The position numbers and the translations under genes were made by a program. A model generated the notes under the pieces. That model did not search any database, was not told the DNA's origin, and saw only the letters and a list, made by a program, of their open reading frames with translations. Positions 37,697 through 47,374 of a DNA stretch of 64,000 bases are shown one piece after another. Source of the stretch: Clostridia bacterium (GTDB lineage Bacteria; Bacillota; Clostridia; Christensenellales; Aristaeellaceae); the NCBI GenBank assembly GCA_017395685.1, contig JAFQOD010000004.1, positions 62,001-126,000 of the forward strand, given 5' to 3'. The first letter of the stretch is position 1, and every line of letters begins with the position of its first letter.

Positions 37697-39163
37697 ATGC
37701 TGCTGGATCGTTTACTGGATATGCTGGAAGAAAAGCATCTGATCGAGGGGGAGGACAGGGCCTATACCTTGAATGTGATGTTGGATGCCCTCAGGCAGGA
37801 TGCGCCTCCTGCAGGGGATATTCAGGGCAAGGATATTGCCGCATGCCTTGCGGAGCTGGCCCAGTGGGCTGCCGATCATGGGGTGATTGATGATACCGGG
37901 GATGAGAAGGATCGTTTTTCTGCCCGGCTGGCCGGCGCTTTTACGCCCCATCCTGCCCAGGTGAGAAATACATTTTATGGTCTGATGGAAAAAGAAAATC
38001 CTTGGGCAGCGACGGAATGGTTCTATCAGCTGTGCCGGGATGTGGATTATATCCGGGTGTCCCGGATCGCCCAGAATATCCGCTATACCGCTCCCTCTCC
38101 CAGCGGCGAACTGGAAATTACCATCAATCTTTCCAAGCCGGAAAAGGATCCCAAGGATATTGCGGCTGCCGCAAAGGCGCCCAAAGGCGGGTATCCCTTA
38201 TGCATGCTGTGCAGGGAAAATCCCGGCTATGCCGGCCGGGTGGGCTTCCCTGCCCGCCAAAATCACCGCATTGTGCCCATGACCTTGAGCCAGGAAGACT
38301 GGTATCTGCAGTATTCTCCTTATCTTTATTACAATGAGCACTGCATCGTCTTTTCCGGCAGGCATGAGCCCATGCATCTGACCCGGAAGAGCTTTGAGCG
38401 GCTGTTTGATTTTGTGGATCGCATTCCCCATTATTTCCTGGGCGCCAATGCAGATTTGCCCATCGTGGGCGGCTCCATTCTCAGTCATGATCACTATCAG
38501 GGGGGCAATCATGTATTCCCCATGGATAAGGCGGATGCATTGTATGCCTTTAACGGCCCCGCCGATGCCTGCGTGGTCAACTGGCCCATGACCTGCCTGC
38601 GCTTTACCTCCGAAAGCAGGGAAGAATTGATCGAAATCGGCCTGAAGGTGCTGGAGGCCTGGCGGCAGTATTCTGATCCGGCCTGCGGAATTTTCGCCCA
38701 TACTGACGCCCCTCACAATACCGTTACCCCTGTGGTGCGGAAGCTGGAGGACGGCCGGTATCGGCTGCATCTGGTGCTGCGCAATAACCGGGTCAGCGAA
38801 GAACATCCCCTGGGTATTTTCCATCCTCATGCCAATCTGCATCATATCAAGAAGGAAAATATCGGCCTGATTGAGGTGATGGGCCTGTTCATCCTGCCTG
38901 GACGGCTGAAGAAGGAACTGGCGGAGCTTTCCCTGTATCTCCAGGGCAAGGGTGAAATTCCGGAAGGATCCTCCCATACGGCATGGGTGAAGGAAATTGC
39001 TGGCCGTACCGGCACTGCTTTGACCGCAGAAGAAGCGGATCGGGCGCTGCGGGAAGCCGTTGCAGATACCTGCTATCAGGTGCTGTGTGACGCCGGCGTA
39101 TATAAGATGGATGAAGCGGGCCAGGATGGCCTGAACCGATTCCTGAAGACGGTATTTGGCTGA
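37697..39163 (+). CDS. galT: UDP-glucose--hexose-1-phosphate uridylyltransferase (type 2)
   Basis: Leloir pathway enzyme exchanging UMP between UDP-glucose and galactose-1-phosphate. It belongs to the Gram-positive type 2 family (about 490-500 aa), unlike the 350-aa E. coli type. Conserved segments are seen: CRENPGYAGR, ARQNHRIVPM, YYNEHCIVFSGRHEPM and the active-site SHDHYQGG, with the nucleophilic His in HDH. The ATG at 37697 lies 9 nt after AGAGG; the ATG three codons earlier overlaps that site. No galK or galE is nearby, and a terminator follows the gene. Confidence 0.93.
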   Translation: MLLDRLLDMLEEKHLIEGEDRAYTLNVMLDALRQDAPPAGDIQGKDIAACLAELAQWAADHGVIDDTGDEKDRFSARLAGAFTPHPAQVRNTFYGLMEKENPWAATEWFYQLCRDVDYIRVSRIAQNIRYTAPSPSGELEITINLSKPEKDPKDIAAAAKAPKGGYPLCMLCRENPGYAGRVGFPARQNHRIVPMTLSQEDWYLQYSPYLYYNEHCIVFSGRHEPMHLTRKSFERLFDFVDRIPHYFLGANADLPIVGGSILSHDHYQGGNHVFPMDKADALYAFNGPADACVVNWPMTCLRFTSESREELIEIGLKVLEAWRQYSDPACGIFAHTDAPHNTVTPVVRKLEDGRYRLHLVLRNNRVSEEHPLGIFHPHANLHHIKKENIGLIEVMGLFILPGRLKKELAELSLYLQGKGEIPEGSSHTAWVKEIAGRTGTALTAEEADRALREAVADTCYQVLCDAGVYKMDEAGQDGLNRFLKTVFG

Positions 39164-39171
39164 TGGAATTC

Positions 39172-39202
39172 CGGCGCTGTTTCTAAAAGCAGCGCCGTTT
39201 TC
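39172..39202 (+). terminator. Intrinsic terminator after galT
   Basis: CGGCGCTG (39172-39179) pairs with CAGCGCCG (39190-39197) followed by TTTTCC. Confidence 0.8.
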
Positions 39203-39214
39203 CGTGAGGAGGAA

Positions 39215-40036
39215 ATGATGCATCGGGTATTATGCTCCACCGGGGCGCTGATCGGCAGGCCCAACGGCCGGGATTACCGGCTGCTGGAAAAATGCCGGGA
39301 TCAGATCAAGTGTGATGGCTATGAATTTATGTTTTATGATACCTGGTATCCGGAACACAGAGAAATCCAGGCGTTTTTGAAGGCGATTCAATTGCCTGTC
39401 ATTGCATGGCACTGTGAAAAGCGGATCGGCCAGGATATAGCGCCGGGAACGATGGAAGGAGATCGTGCGGCCAGGGAGAAATTTCTGATCAACTGCCGCA
39501 TGGCCGGGGCCCTGGGCGCAGAAAAGATGGTCATTCATCTTTGGGATGGGCCAATTTCCGACAGCAGGATTGAAAATAATATAGCTGCATTTTCTTGGCT
39601 GAGAAAAATAGCGATGGAGCATGGGCTGGATCTGATGGTGGAAAATGTGGTCTGCGCCTATCAGGATCCGCTGACCCATTGGAGGATGCTTCAGCAGGTA
39701 TATCCGGATATTCATTTTACCTTTGATACCAAAATGGCGGCCTTCCATGATCAGATGCCCCTTTCCTGTAGCGAAGAGTATCGTTGGCTGTGGGATCATA
39801 TCCGGCATCTTCATGTCAATGACTATGGCGGGGGCTATCTGGACTGGCAGAATCTGAAAACGCTGCATATTGGAAAAGGAAAAATTGATTTTGAGGCTTT
39901 TTGGGTTTTTCTCAAGCAGATTGGCTACGCCGGGGATTTCACGGTGGAGGCGACTTCCTTCGGGGCGGACGGCGTCATCTATTTTCAAGCGCTGAATGAT
40001 TCCCTAGATTGGATCCGGCAGCATGAATGGAAATGA
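39215..40036 (+). CDS. Sugar phosphate isomerase/epimerase family (xylose-isomerase-like TIM barrel), 273 aa
   Basis: A TIM-barrel protein of the AP-endonuclease-2/xylose-isomerase-like superfamily. Metal-ligand-type residues are suggested by MVENVVCAY (Glu), HFTFDTKMAAFHD (Asp/His), HLHVNDYGGG (His, Asp) and FTVEATSFG (Glu near the end). The hits fit an isomerase or epimerase acting on a small sugar, substrate unknown. GAGGAGGAA precedes the ATG. It lies 9 nt before the AAA ATPase gene. Confidence 0.75.
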   Translation: MMHRVLCSTGALIGRPNGRDYRLLEKCRDQIKCDGYEFMFYDTWYPEHREIQAFLKAIQLPVIAWHCEKRIGQDIAPGTMEGDRAAREKFLINCRMAGALGAEKMVIHLWDGPISDSRIENNIAAFSWLRKIAMEHGLDLMVENVVCAYQDPLTHWRMLQQVYPDIHFTFDTKMAAFHDQMPLSCSEEYRWLWDHIRHLHVNDYGGGYLDWQNLKTLHIGKGKIDFEAFWVFLKQIGYAGDFTVEATSFGADGVIYFQALNDSLDWIRQHEWK

Positions 40037-40045
40037 GGAAAAAAT

Positions 40046-41056
40046 ATGAATCGTAAAGATGAGATCATTGCATTGCAGAATGAAATCATGCAGGGGCTGA
40101 TCGGAGAGCGGATGAAAAGAACGGGGCTGGATCTGTGGGGGAGGCCGCATGAGGCAGAAAAACCTGCGAAAAGGGAAGAGAAGAAGGAAGATACAAAGGC
40201 AGAAAATGAGCTTGTCCGGCAGGAAACACCCCCAGAGAATATCGACGATCTGAAAAAAGAATTGCAGGGCTATATCGGCCTTTCTGCCGTGAAGGAAGAA
40301 GTGGACCGGCTGATTAACTGGATCGAGATTGTAAAGCTGCGTAAATCCCATGATCTGCCAGCCCCGGATTTATCGCTGCATATGGTGTTTTCCGGCAATC
40401 CAGGAACGGGCAAAACCATGATTGCCCGGCTGATGGCCCGGATTTATAAGAGCCTGGGGGTGCTTTCCAATGGCCATCTCATCGAGGTGGACCGGTCAGG
40501 GCTGGTGGCAGGATATGTGGGGCAGACGGCCATCAAAACCCAGGAGGTTATCGAAAAAGCAAAGGGCGGCGTGCTGTTCATTGATGAGGCCTATGCCCTT
40601 ACCAACCGGGGCGGCCAGGATTATGGCCAGGAGGCGGTGGATACACTGCTGAAAGCCATGGAGGATTACCGGGATGACCTGGTGGTGATTGTGGCTGGGT
40701 ATATCGAATTGATGGAAGAATTCATCCATTCCAATCCCGGCCTGGAATCCCGCTTCAATCGGTTCCTGCATTTTCCTGATTACACCATAGAAGAAATGGT
40801 GGCTATTTTCCGGATGCGCTGCGAAAGCGTCGGTTATACCCTGGATGAAGGGGCTGTGAAGCCGCTGGAGGAAATTCTGATCCGGGAAAGCAGGAATGTA
40901 AAGGGCTTTGGCAATGCCCGGGGCGTACGGAATCTGTTTGAAAAGGCCATTGCTTTCCAGGCAGACCGGCTGGCTAAGGGAGATGAACCGATTACAAAAG
41001 AAATGCTGATGCTGCTGACGGAAAAGGATATCATGGCGGCAGGAGAGGATGCCTGA
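40046..41056 (+). CDS. CbxX/CfxQ (SpoVK-like) AAA+ ATPase, 336 aa
   Basis: A single AAA+ domain protein. Walker A GNPGTGKT is at residues 117-124, Walker B LFIDEA at 177-182, and the sensor/arginine-finger region PGLESRFNRFLHFPDY near 233-250. Pore-loop-type YVGQTA is at 157-162. These match the CbxX/CfxQ group, which includes SpoVK and Rubisco activases. An N-terminal charged helix (residues 1-65, Lys/Glu-rich) is probably the partner-binding part. The target in this organism is unknown; Rubisco is not expected. Its order after the isomerase gene suggests one transcript. Confidence 0.88.
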   Translation: MNRKDEIIALQNEIMQGLIGERMKRTGLDLWGRPHEAEKPAKREEKKEDTKAENELVRQETPPENIDDLKKELQGYIGLSAVKEEVDRLINWIEIVKLRKSHDLPAPDLSLHMVFSGNPGTGKTMIARLMARIYKSLGVLSNGHLIEVDRSGLVAGYVGQTAIKTQEVIEKAKGGVLFIDEAYALTNRGGQDYGQEAVDTLLKAMEDYRDDLVVIVAGYIELMEEFIHSNPGLESRFNRFLHFPDYTIEEMVAIFRMRCESVGYTLDEGAVKPLEEILIRESRNVKGFGNARGVRNLFEKAIAFQADRLAKGDEPITKEMLMLLTEKDIMAAGEDA

Positions 41057-41063
41057 TAACTGC

Positions 41064-41112
41064 AAAAAACCACGCAGGGGCGAAAATGTCCTTGCGTGGT
41101 ATACTTTTATGA
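41064..41112. terminator. Bidirectional terminator between the AAA ATPase and DUF6440 genes
   Basis: ACCACGCAgGG and CCtTGCGTGGT (41069-41100) pair. T-rich tracts follow in both directions (TATACTTTT on plus, GTTTTTTGC on minus). Confidence 0.8.
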
Positions 41113-41118
41113 CAGGGT

Positions 41119-41304
41119 TTAAAGCTTGGCGGGCAGGGTGATAATAGGCTTTCCATCCCGGTCCAGGAGGGGGGTGAGGCCGCCTGCATAGCCGCTTGCA
41201 TGGAAAAGATACTGAATGCCCGTTTCCTTATCCACCCAGATTTCCATTACATTGATTGCCCCCTGAGAATAGATCTTTTCAAATCGATCATCGATTTTCG
41301 CCAT
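41119..41304 (-). CDS. Small DUF6440-like protein, 61 aa
   Basis: A compact single-domain protein (MAKIDDRFEKIYSQG ... YLFHASGYAGGLTPLLDRDGKPI). The 'D..TGV.YL....G.GGLTPLLD.DG' pattern is typical of the DUF6440 family of small Firmicutes proteins. Function is unknown. AAAGGAGA precedes the ATG, and the gap to the upstream HAD gene is 23 nt, so the two are probably in one operon. Confidence 0.75.
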   Translation of the reverse strand: MAKIDDRFEKIYSQGAINVMEIWVDKETGIQYLFHASGYAGGLTPLLDRDGKPIITLPAKL

Positions 41305-41327
41305 GAATATCTCTCCTTTATCTGAAA

Positions 41328-42113
41328 TTATATCGGGTTGCGATCCAGTTCTTCGATAATCCTTGCAATGGCGCTGTCTTTATGGGATACGGTGATCCGG
41401 TCAGCGGCATGCTTTACAGAATCAATGGCATTGGATACGGCATAGCCGATGGTGGCTTTTCTGATCATGGAAATATCGTTTTCATAATCTCCGGCGGCGA
41501 TGGTCACCCGGATGGGATCGGGGCTGTGATTGACCAGCCAATCCAGGCAGGCCCCTTTTCCGCTGCCCTTTTTGTGAATTTCGATGCCCATGGAATAGCT
41601 GCGGTCAAATTCATATAAATGACCAAATTTCTGCTCTAATTCTGCCATCAGGGGCTGGGCAAATTCCTCCGGCTGCCGGGTGACGATTTTGTACCAGGGC
41701 TTGGGGAGGGCAGCGTAATAGTTCAGCTTTTCTTCCAGCGTGCCTTCCATCATGCGATTATACTGGGTGATGCCATTGCCAAAGTATACGCAATACATAT
41801 ATGGGTGAGGCAAAAGGAAGGAAAGCACATCCAGGATTTTTTCATCAATGAAAAATTCTTTCAGGGGTGTGCATCCGTCTTCACTGCAGATCATGGCGCC
41901 GTTGAGGGTAATTAAAGGGGCGTTGGGCCGGAAGAGATCCATGTAATTCCGGATGAAATCGGGGGATCGGCCGGTGGCAACCGTAAAGCGCCCTCCCTCC
42001 GCTTGAAAATAACGGATGGCTTGGCAATTGGCCTGGGAAATCTCCGGCTCCCCCGGCTGGGTAAGGGTGCCGTCCATATCCGTCAGAAAAAGATAACCAT
42101 CAAATTTTCCCAT
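41328..42113 (-). CDS. Cof-type HAD-IIB family hydrolase, 261 aa
   Basis: Haloacid-dehalogenase superfamily phosphatase with motif I LTDMDGTL (catalytic Asp pair, residues 10-17), motif II TVATGRS, a Lys in the KGSGKGACLDWL region and motif IV AAGDYENDISMI. A large alpha/beta cap between motifs II and III marks type IIB. Such enzymes dephosphorylate sugar phosphates, flavin or pyridoxal phosphates; the substrate cannot be named. The ATG at 42113 lies 10 nt after AAGGAG; an upstream ATG abuts the site. Confidence 0.88.
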   Translation of the reverse strand: MGKFDGYLFLTDMDGTLTQPGEPEISQANCQAIRYFQAEGGRFTVATGRSPDFIRNYMDLFRPNAPLITLNGAMICSEDGCTPLKEFFIDEKILDVLSFLLPHPYMYCVYFGNGITQYNRMMEGTLEEKLNYYAALPKPWYKIVTRQPEEFAQPLMAELEQKFGHLYEFDRSYSMGIEIHKKGSGKGACLDWLVNHSPDPIRVTIAAGDYENDISMIRKATIGYAVSNAIDSVKHAADRITVSHKDSAIARIIEELDRNPI

Positions 42114-42292
42114 GCGCTGCATGCTCCTTGCAAAAGAAAATCTTAACAGTCTGTGATTTCATTATAAATCCCGGCAATTTTTTCGTCAATATGTGCTTTT
42201 TTTTCTGAAATGTGCAGGAAACATGGAATTATGAGGCATTTTAAGGACAAATGACGCTGAATACAAATTTTGTGCTTTCCTTTTTCGCTTCT

Positions 42293-42304
42293 GTTTGTTA
42301 TACT
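42293..42304 (+). promoter_or_regulatory. Probable promoter of the paaK-ior cluster
   Basis: Extended -10 TG-T-TATACT (TATACT at 42299-42304). The -35 region (near 42276, TTTCCT) is weak. The 266-bp spacer 42123-42388 holds nothing else that I recognise. Confidence 0.55.
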
Positions 42305-42388
42305 AATACATTGAAGAGATGCGCAGAGAAGCAGTGAAGAAAATGTAGGTGCGCATTCAAAAAATGAATGTAGAATGGAAGGGTATTT

Positions 42389-43690
42389 ATGAAAATGTGG
42401 AATCCGGAAATTGAAATGATGTCCCGGGATGAAATGGCGGCGCTGCAGCTGCCCAGGCTGCAATGGTCGGTCAAGCATGCCTATGACAATGTGCCCATGT
42501 ACCGGGAAAAGATGAAGGCGGCCGGCATAAAGCCGGAGGATATCCGCTCGCTTTCCGATATTCAATATATCCCCCTCACCTCCAAGCATGATCTGAGGGA
42601 ACAGTATCCCTTCAAGCTGGTGGCAGTGCCCATGAAGGATATCGTGCGTATTCACGCCTCCTCCGGCACCACAGGCCAGCCCATTACCGGCTGCTATACC
42701 AAGGAAGATCTGGATATGTGGTCAGAATGCCTGGCCCGGCTGATTGTTGCCGGCGGCGGAAGCAATGAAGATATTGTGCAGATTTCCTTTGGTTATTCCC
42801 TTTTTACCGGCGCCTTTGGCCTGCATGCGGGCTGGGAAAAGGTGGGGGGCGCCATCATCCCCATTTCCAGCGGCAATACGGAGCGGCAGATCAATATCAT
42901 GCGGGATTTCGGCGCTACGGCCCTGGTTGCCACCCCCAGCTATGCCCTGTATATGGCGGAAGTGGCGGAAAAGATGGGCCAGATTGATAAATTGAAGCTG
43001 CGGATCGGCCTCTTTGGGGCGGAAGCCTCCACGGAGGAAATGCGTGCTGAGCTGGAGCGTCGCTGGGGCATCATTGCCACAGAAAATTATGGCCTGACGG
43101 AAGTCAGCGGCCCCGGCGTTGCCGGCGAATGCCTGCATAAGTGCGGCATGCATATCAATGAGGATCATTTCTATTGTGAAATTGTGGATCCTGAAACGGG
43201 CAAGCCCCTGCCACTTGGCGAACAGGGCGAAATGGTGATTACCACCCTGTCCAAAGTCGGCCAGCCTGCCATCCGCTATCGCACCCGGGATATCACCCGG
43301 CTGCTTGTGGAGCCCTGTGCCTGCGGCCGCAAACGCATCCGTATGGAAAAGGTGAAGGGCCGCAGCGATGATATGCTGATTATCCGGGGCGTCAATGTAT
43401 TCCCCTCCCAGATCGAATCGGTGCTGGTGGGCATGGAAGGGATTGGCCCCAATTACGAAATCGTGGTGACCAACAAGGGCTACATGGATTATATCGAGGT
43501 CAAGGTGGAAATCAATGACGCGAGGCTGCTGGAACGTTACGGCGAACTGGAAAATTTGCAAAGCCGCATCCGTGGCGCGCTGAAGACCACGTTGAGTATC
43601 GATTGCAAGGTGACGCTGGTTTCCCCCAACACGCTGAAGCGGTTTGAAGGCAAGGCCAAGCGTGTTACCGATCTGAGAGAAAAGAAATGA
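42389..43690 (+). CDS. Phenylacetate-CoA ligase family enzyme (PaaK-like), first copy
   Basis: An adenylate-forming acyl-CoA ligase of 433 aa that would activate an aryl acid to its CoA thioester. The AMP-binding P-loop is HASSGTTGQPITG (about residues 89-101). Other core motifs are YGLTEVSGPGVAGEC, YRTRDITRL and the C-terminal hinge RSDDMLIIRGVNVFPSQIE. It is the first gene of a cluster with IorAB, a common arrangement in which aryl-acid/aryl-CoA products of aromatic 2-oxoacids are interconverted, possibly with ATP formation. The next gene overlaps or nearly abuts its stop. Confidence 0.9.
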   Translation: MKMWNPEIEMMSRDEMAALQLPRLQWSVKHAYDNVPMYREKMKAAGIKPEDIRSLSDIQYIPLTSKHDLREQYPFKLVAVPMKDIVRIHASSGTTGQPITGCYTKEDLDMWSECLARLIVAGGGSNEDIVQISFGYSLFTGAFGLHAGWEKVGGAIIPISSGNTERQINIMRDFGATALVATPSYALYMAEVAEKMGQIDKLKLRIGLFGAEASTEEMRAELERRWGIIATENYGLTEVSGPGVAGECLHKCGMHINEDHFYCEIVDPETGKPLPLGEQGEMVITTLSKVGQPAIRYRTRDITRLLVEPCACGRKRIRMEKVKGRSDDMLIIRGVNVFPSQIESVLVGMEGIGPNYEIVVTNKGYMDYIEVKVEINDARLLERYGELENLQSRIRGALKTTLSIDCKVTLVSPNTLKRFEGKAKRVTDLREKK

Positions 43691-43701
43691 GGATAACAGC
43701 C

Positions 43702-45420
43702 ATGAAAAAGCTGATGATCGGCAATGAAGCCATTGCCCGGGGCGCATATGAAGCAGGGGTTCGGGTGGTATGCAGCTATCCCGGCACTCCCAGCACGGAG
43801 ATTACCGAATTCTGCGCCAAATATCCTGAAATGAACTGTCAGTGGGGCCCCAATGAAAAGGTATCGGTGGAAGTGGCCTTCGGCGCTGCCATGACCGGCG
43901 CCCGCGCCCTTTCCTGCATGAAGCATGTGGGCGTCAATGTGGCGGCGGATCCTTTGTTCACTGCGGCGTATACTGGTGTGAACGGCGGCCTGGTGATTGC
44001 CTGCGCCGACGATCCCTTTATGCATTCCAGCCAGAATGAGCAGGATTCCCGGATGATCGCCCGATCTGCCCATATCCCCATGCTGGAGCCTGCCGACAGC
44101 CAGGAATGCAAGGATTTCATGAAGCTGGCTTATCAGCTTTCAGAAGAATACGATACCCCTGTGTTCCTCCGGCTTACCACTCGTCTGGCCCATTCCCGTT
44201 CTCCAGTGGAAGTAGGGGACAGGGAAGAAGTGGGCGTGAAGCCCTATGAAAAGGATACCATGAAATATGTGATGATGCCCGGCATGGCCAGGAAGCGTCA
44301 TGTATACGTGGAAGAACGGGAAAAGAGAATGGCCAAGGACGCCTGCCAGATGCCCATCAACCGGATGGAAATCCGGGATCAGAAGCTGGGCGTTGTCTGC
44401 GCCGGCGTGGTATATCAGTATGTGCGGGAAGCGCTGCCGGAAGCCAGCGTGCTGAAGCTGGGCCTTTCTTATCCCATGCCCGATGATCTGATCCGAGAGT
44501 TTGCGGGCAAGGTGGAAAAGCTGATTGTGGTGGAAGAACTGGAACCTGTATTTGAAAATCACATCAAGGCCCTGGGGCTGTCTGTTTCCGGGAAGGATCA
44601 GACGGGGCTGCAGGGCGAGCTTTCCGCAGCCAAAATCAAGCAGTGCTTTGAGAATGGAGAAGAGGCGCCTAAGGAAGCTCAGCTTCCCGCCCGGCCTCCG
44701 GTGCTGTGCCCCGGTTGCCCTCATCGGGCTACTTTCTATACCATGAAGCGGCTGGGCCTTACCGTATTCGGGGATATCGGCTGCTATACCCTGTGCGCCC
44801 TGCCCCCCGTAGCCCTGATGGACAGCGCACTTTGCATGGGCGCCAGCGTGGGTATGGCCCACGGCGCTGAAAAGGCCAGGGGCAAGGAATTTTCCAGGAA
44901 AGCCGTGGCCGTTCTGGGGGATTCCACATTTATTCACAGCGGCATCACCCCTCTGATTGATGCGGTTTACGGCGGTGCATCCACCACCACCATCATTCTG
45001 GATAACCGGATCACCGGCATGACCGGGCATCAGCAGAATCCTGCCACCGGCAAGGATATCCTGGGCGATCCTGCGCCTCAGCTGAATCTGGAAGCGCTGT
45101 GCGAATCCATCGGCGCCCATGTCCGGGTATGCGATCCCCATAACCTTTCCGAATTCAATCAGGTGCTCAAGGAAGAACTGGCAGCCGATCACGTTTCTGT
45201 GATCATTGCCCGTCGTCCCTGTGCCCTGCTGGATAAGACGAAGAAGGAAACCTGCTACATTGATGACTGCCGCAATTGCGGGACCTGCATGAAGCTGGGC
45301 TGCCCGGCGCTGCAGCGGAAAAAGAATTCCGTCACCATCGATCATACCCTGTGCGTGGGCTGCGGCCTGTGTAAGCAGGTATGTCCCTTCAAGGCCATCA
45401 AGGGAGGGCAGTACGAATGA
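43702..45420 (+). CDS. iorA: Indolepyruvate:ferredoxin oxidoreductase, alpha subunit
   Basis: Large subunit of the enzyme that oxidatively decarboxylates aryl-pyruvates to aryl-acetyl-CoA with ferredoxin. The N-terminal pyrimidine-binding part (GNEAIARGAYEAGVRVV ... SYPGTPSTEI) and the TPP-binding region (GDIGCYTL ... GDSTFIHSGI ... ILDNRITGMTGHQ) are intact. At the end there are two [4Fe-4S] ferredoxin motifs (CRNCGTCMKLGCP and CVGCGLCKQVCPF). Length 572 aa is usual. The ATG at 43702 has GAGGA 8 nt upstream; an ATG at 43687 overlaps the preceding stop. iorB follows with a 4-nt overlap. Confidence 0.95.
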   Translation: MKKLMIGNEAIARGAYEAGVRVVCSYPGTPSTEITEFCAKYPEMNCQWGPNEKVSVEVAFGAAMTGARALSCMKHVGVNVAADPLFTAAYTGVNGGLVIACADDPFMHSSQNEQDSRMIARSAHIPMLEPADSQECKDFMKLAYQLSEEYDTPVFLRLTTRLAHSRSPVEVGDREEVGVKPYEKDTMKYVMMPGMARKRHVYVEEREKRMAKDACQMPINRMEIRDQKLGVVCAGVVYQYVREALPEASVLKLGLSYPMPDDLIREFAGKVEKLIVVEELEPVFENHIKALGLSVSGKDQTGLQGELSAAKIKQCFENGEEAPKEAQLPARPPVLCPGCPHRATFYTMKRLGLTVFGDIGCYTLCALPPVALMDSALCMGASVGMAHGAEKARGKEFSRKAVAVLGDSTFIHSGITPLIDAVYGGASTTTIILDNRITGMTGHQQNPATGKDILGDPAPQLNLEALCESIGAHVRVCDPHNLSEFNQVLKEELAADHVSVIIARRPCALLDKTKKETCYIDDCRNCGTCMKLGCPALQRKKNSVTIDHTLCVGCGLCKQVCPFKAIKGGQYE

Positions 45421-45974
45421 AGAATACCAATATCATCATCGTAGGCGTAGGCGGTCAGGGCATTTTGCTCACCAGTAAAATCCTGGGCTATATGGCCCTG
45501 GATATGGGCGAAGAGGTAAAGGTCAGCGAAGTGCACGGCATGAGCCAGCGGGGTGGCAGTGTAATCACCCATGTGCGCATCGGCAAGAATGTGCATTCCC
45601 CTCTGATTGATCCCGGTGAAGCGGATTTTGTACTTTCCTTTGAAAAGCTGGAGGCCCTCCGGGCAGAGCATTTCCTGCATGATCAGGGCGTGCTGATTTC
45701 CAATACCCAGGAGATTCTGCCCATGCCGGTGATCATGGGCAATGCATCCTATCCCATTTCTCAGCCCAAGGGAAAGGAAACGGTGCTGTTGGATGCGTTG
45801 GATCTGGCAGAACTGGCCGGCAGCGGCCGGGCGGTGAATATCGTGCTGCTGGGCGTGCTTTCCCGCTACATGGAATGGCCCCAGGAAAAGTGGGAAGCGG
45901 CCATTGCTGCCTGTGTTCCCCCCAAGACGCTGGAAACCAATCTGAAGGCCTTTAAGGCAGGCAGAAACGCATAA
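45417..45974 (+). CDS. iorB: Indolepyruvate:ferredoxin oxidoreductase, beta subunit
   Basis: Gamma-domain-like small subunit (185 aa) completing IorAB. The conserved GVGGQGILLTSKILG (residues 9-23) and HGMSQRGGSVITHVRIG motifs are typical. It starts within an ATGA overlap with iorA, behind AGGGAGGG. The enzyme is oxygen-sensitive and marks an anaerobic amino-acid-fermenting lifestyle. Confidence 0.94.
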   Translation: MKNTNIIIVGVGGQGILLTSKILGYMALDMGEEVKVSEVHGMSQRGGSVITHVRIGKNVHSPLIDPGEADFVLSFEKLEALRAEHFLHDQGVLISNTQEILPMPVIMGNASYPISQPKGKETVLLDALDLAELAGSGRAVNIVLLGVLSRYMEWPQEKWEAAIAACVPPKTLETNLKAFKAGRNA

Positions 45975-46016
45975 TCAATCATTGATCACTATACAGATAA
46001 AGGAGGCTGATGCCCC

Positions 46017-47318
46017 ATGGAAAATATCATTTTCAATCCTGCCGCCGAAACCCTTTCCCGGGATGAAATCCACGAGATTCAGAGCAGGGAATTAAGGGAT
46101 GTAACCCGCAGGGTATATGATAATGTTCCCTTTTACCGCAAGAAGATGGATGCCCTTGGGGTAAAGCCTGAGGATATCAAGACGGCGGAGGATATCAAAT
46201 ACCTGCCCTTCACCGAAAAAAGCGATCTGAGGGATAATTATCCCTTCGGCCTTTTTGCTGCCCCTCAGGAGCAGATTGTCCGGGTGCATGCCTCCTCCGG
46301 CACCACCGGTAAGCCCACCGTAGCCGGCTATACCCAGTATGACCTGGATATGTGGGCTGAACTGATGGCCCGCTCCCTTTCCTGCGCCGGGGTGAATAAA
46401 AAGTCCATTGTGCATGTGGCCTATGGCTACGGCCTCTTTACCGGCGGCCTGGGCGCCCATTACGGTGCGGAAAGAATCGGCGCTACCGTTATCCCCGTCA
46501 GCGGCGGCAATACCCAGCGGCAGCTGATGCTGCTTAAGGATTTTGGCGCGACCGCCCTGGCCTGCACCCCCTCCTACGCCATGAATCTGGCGGATGCCAT
46601 GGAGCGGGAAGGCATGGATATGAGCCAGCTGAAGCTGGAGGCCGGCGTATTCGGCGCCGAGCCCTGGAGCGAGCATATGCGTGAGCAGCTGGAAACCCGG
46701 CTGCACATCAAGGCCTTTGACGTATATGGACTTACCGAAATGATGGGCCCCGGTGTGGCTATGGACTGCGTGGAGCGCTGCGGCCTGCACGTATGGGAGG
46801 ATCATTTCCTGCCCGAAATTATTGATGAGGATTTGCAGCCCCTGCCCCGCAATACCGAGGGCGAGCTGGTGATCACCACCCTTACCAAGCAGGGCATGCC
46901 CCTGCTGCGCTATCGTACCCATGACTTGAGCAGCCTGGATGATCGGCCCTGCGCCTGCGGCCGTACCCATGTGCGGATGCGCCGGGTGAAGGCACGTACC
47001 GATGATATGCTGATCATCCGCGGCGTGAACGTGTTCCCCTCTCAGATTGAGCATTCCCTGCTGAAAATCCCCGGCATTGCGCCCCAGTATCAGATCGTTG
47101 TGGACCGCAAGGGCAGCCTGGATACAGTAGAGGTGCAGGTGGAACTGGATCGCACCCTGATTGGCGATACTGTGCGTGATCTGGAAGCCCTGAACAAGCG
47201 GATTGTGGGCCAGCTGGCATCCGATGTGCTCATTTCCTGTCAGGTGAAGCTCTGCCAGCCCGGCAGCCTGCCCCGCAGTGAGGGCAAGGCCAAGCGGGTA
47301 ATCGATAACAGAAAATAA
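46017..47318 (+). CDS. Phenylacetate-CoA ligase family enzyme (PaaK-like), second copy
   Basis: A paralogue of the ligase at 42389, same length (433 aa), with HASSGTTGKPTVAGYT as AMP loop, YGLTEMMGPGVAMDC and the hinge RTDDMLIIRGVNVFPSQIE. The two copies bracket iorAB and share overall layout but differ throughout, so they probably have different aryl substrates or opposite directions. AAAGGAGG precedes the ATG. Followed after 56 nt by the ACT-domain gene. Confidence 0.9.
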   Translation: MENIIFNPAAETLSRDEIHEIQSRELRDVTRRVYDNVPFYRKKMDALGVKPEDIKTAEDIKYLPFTEKSDLRDNYPFGLFAAPQEQIVRVHASSGTTGKPTVAGYTQYDLDMWAELMARSLSCAGVNKKSIVHVAYGYGLFTGGLGAHYGAERIGATVIPVSGGNTQRQLMLLKDFGATALACTPSYAMNLADAMEREGMDMSQLKLEAGVFGAEPWSEHMREQLETRLHIKAFDVYGLTEMMGPGVAMDCVERCGLHVWEDHFLPEIIDEDLQPLPRNTEGELVITTLTKQGMPLLRYRTHDLSSLDDRPCACGRTHVRMRRVKARTDDMLIIRGVNVFPSQIEHSLLKIPGIAPQYQIVVDRKGSLDTVEVQVELDRTLIGDTVRDLEALNKRIVGQLASDVLISCQVKLCQPGSLPRSEGKAKRVIDNRK

Positions 47319-47374
47319 TCATGGCGAATGCCATATAATTATGCTATAATGGATATACTGAAGGGAGGATTACC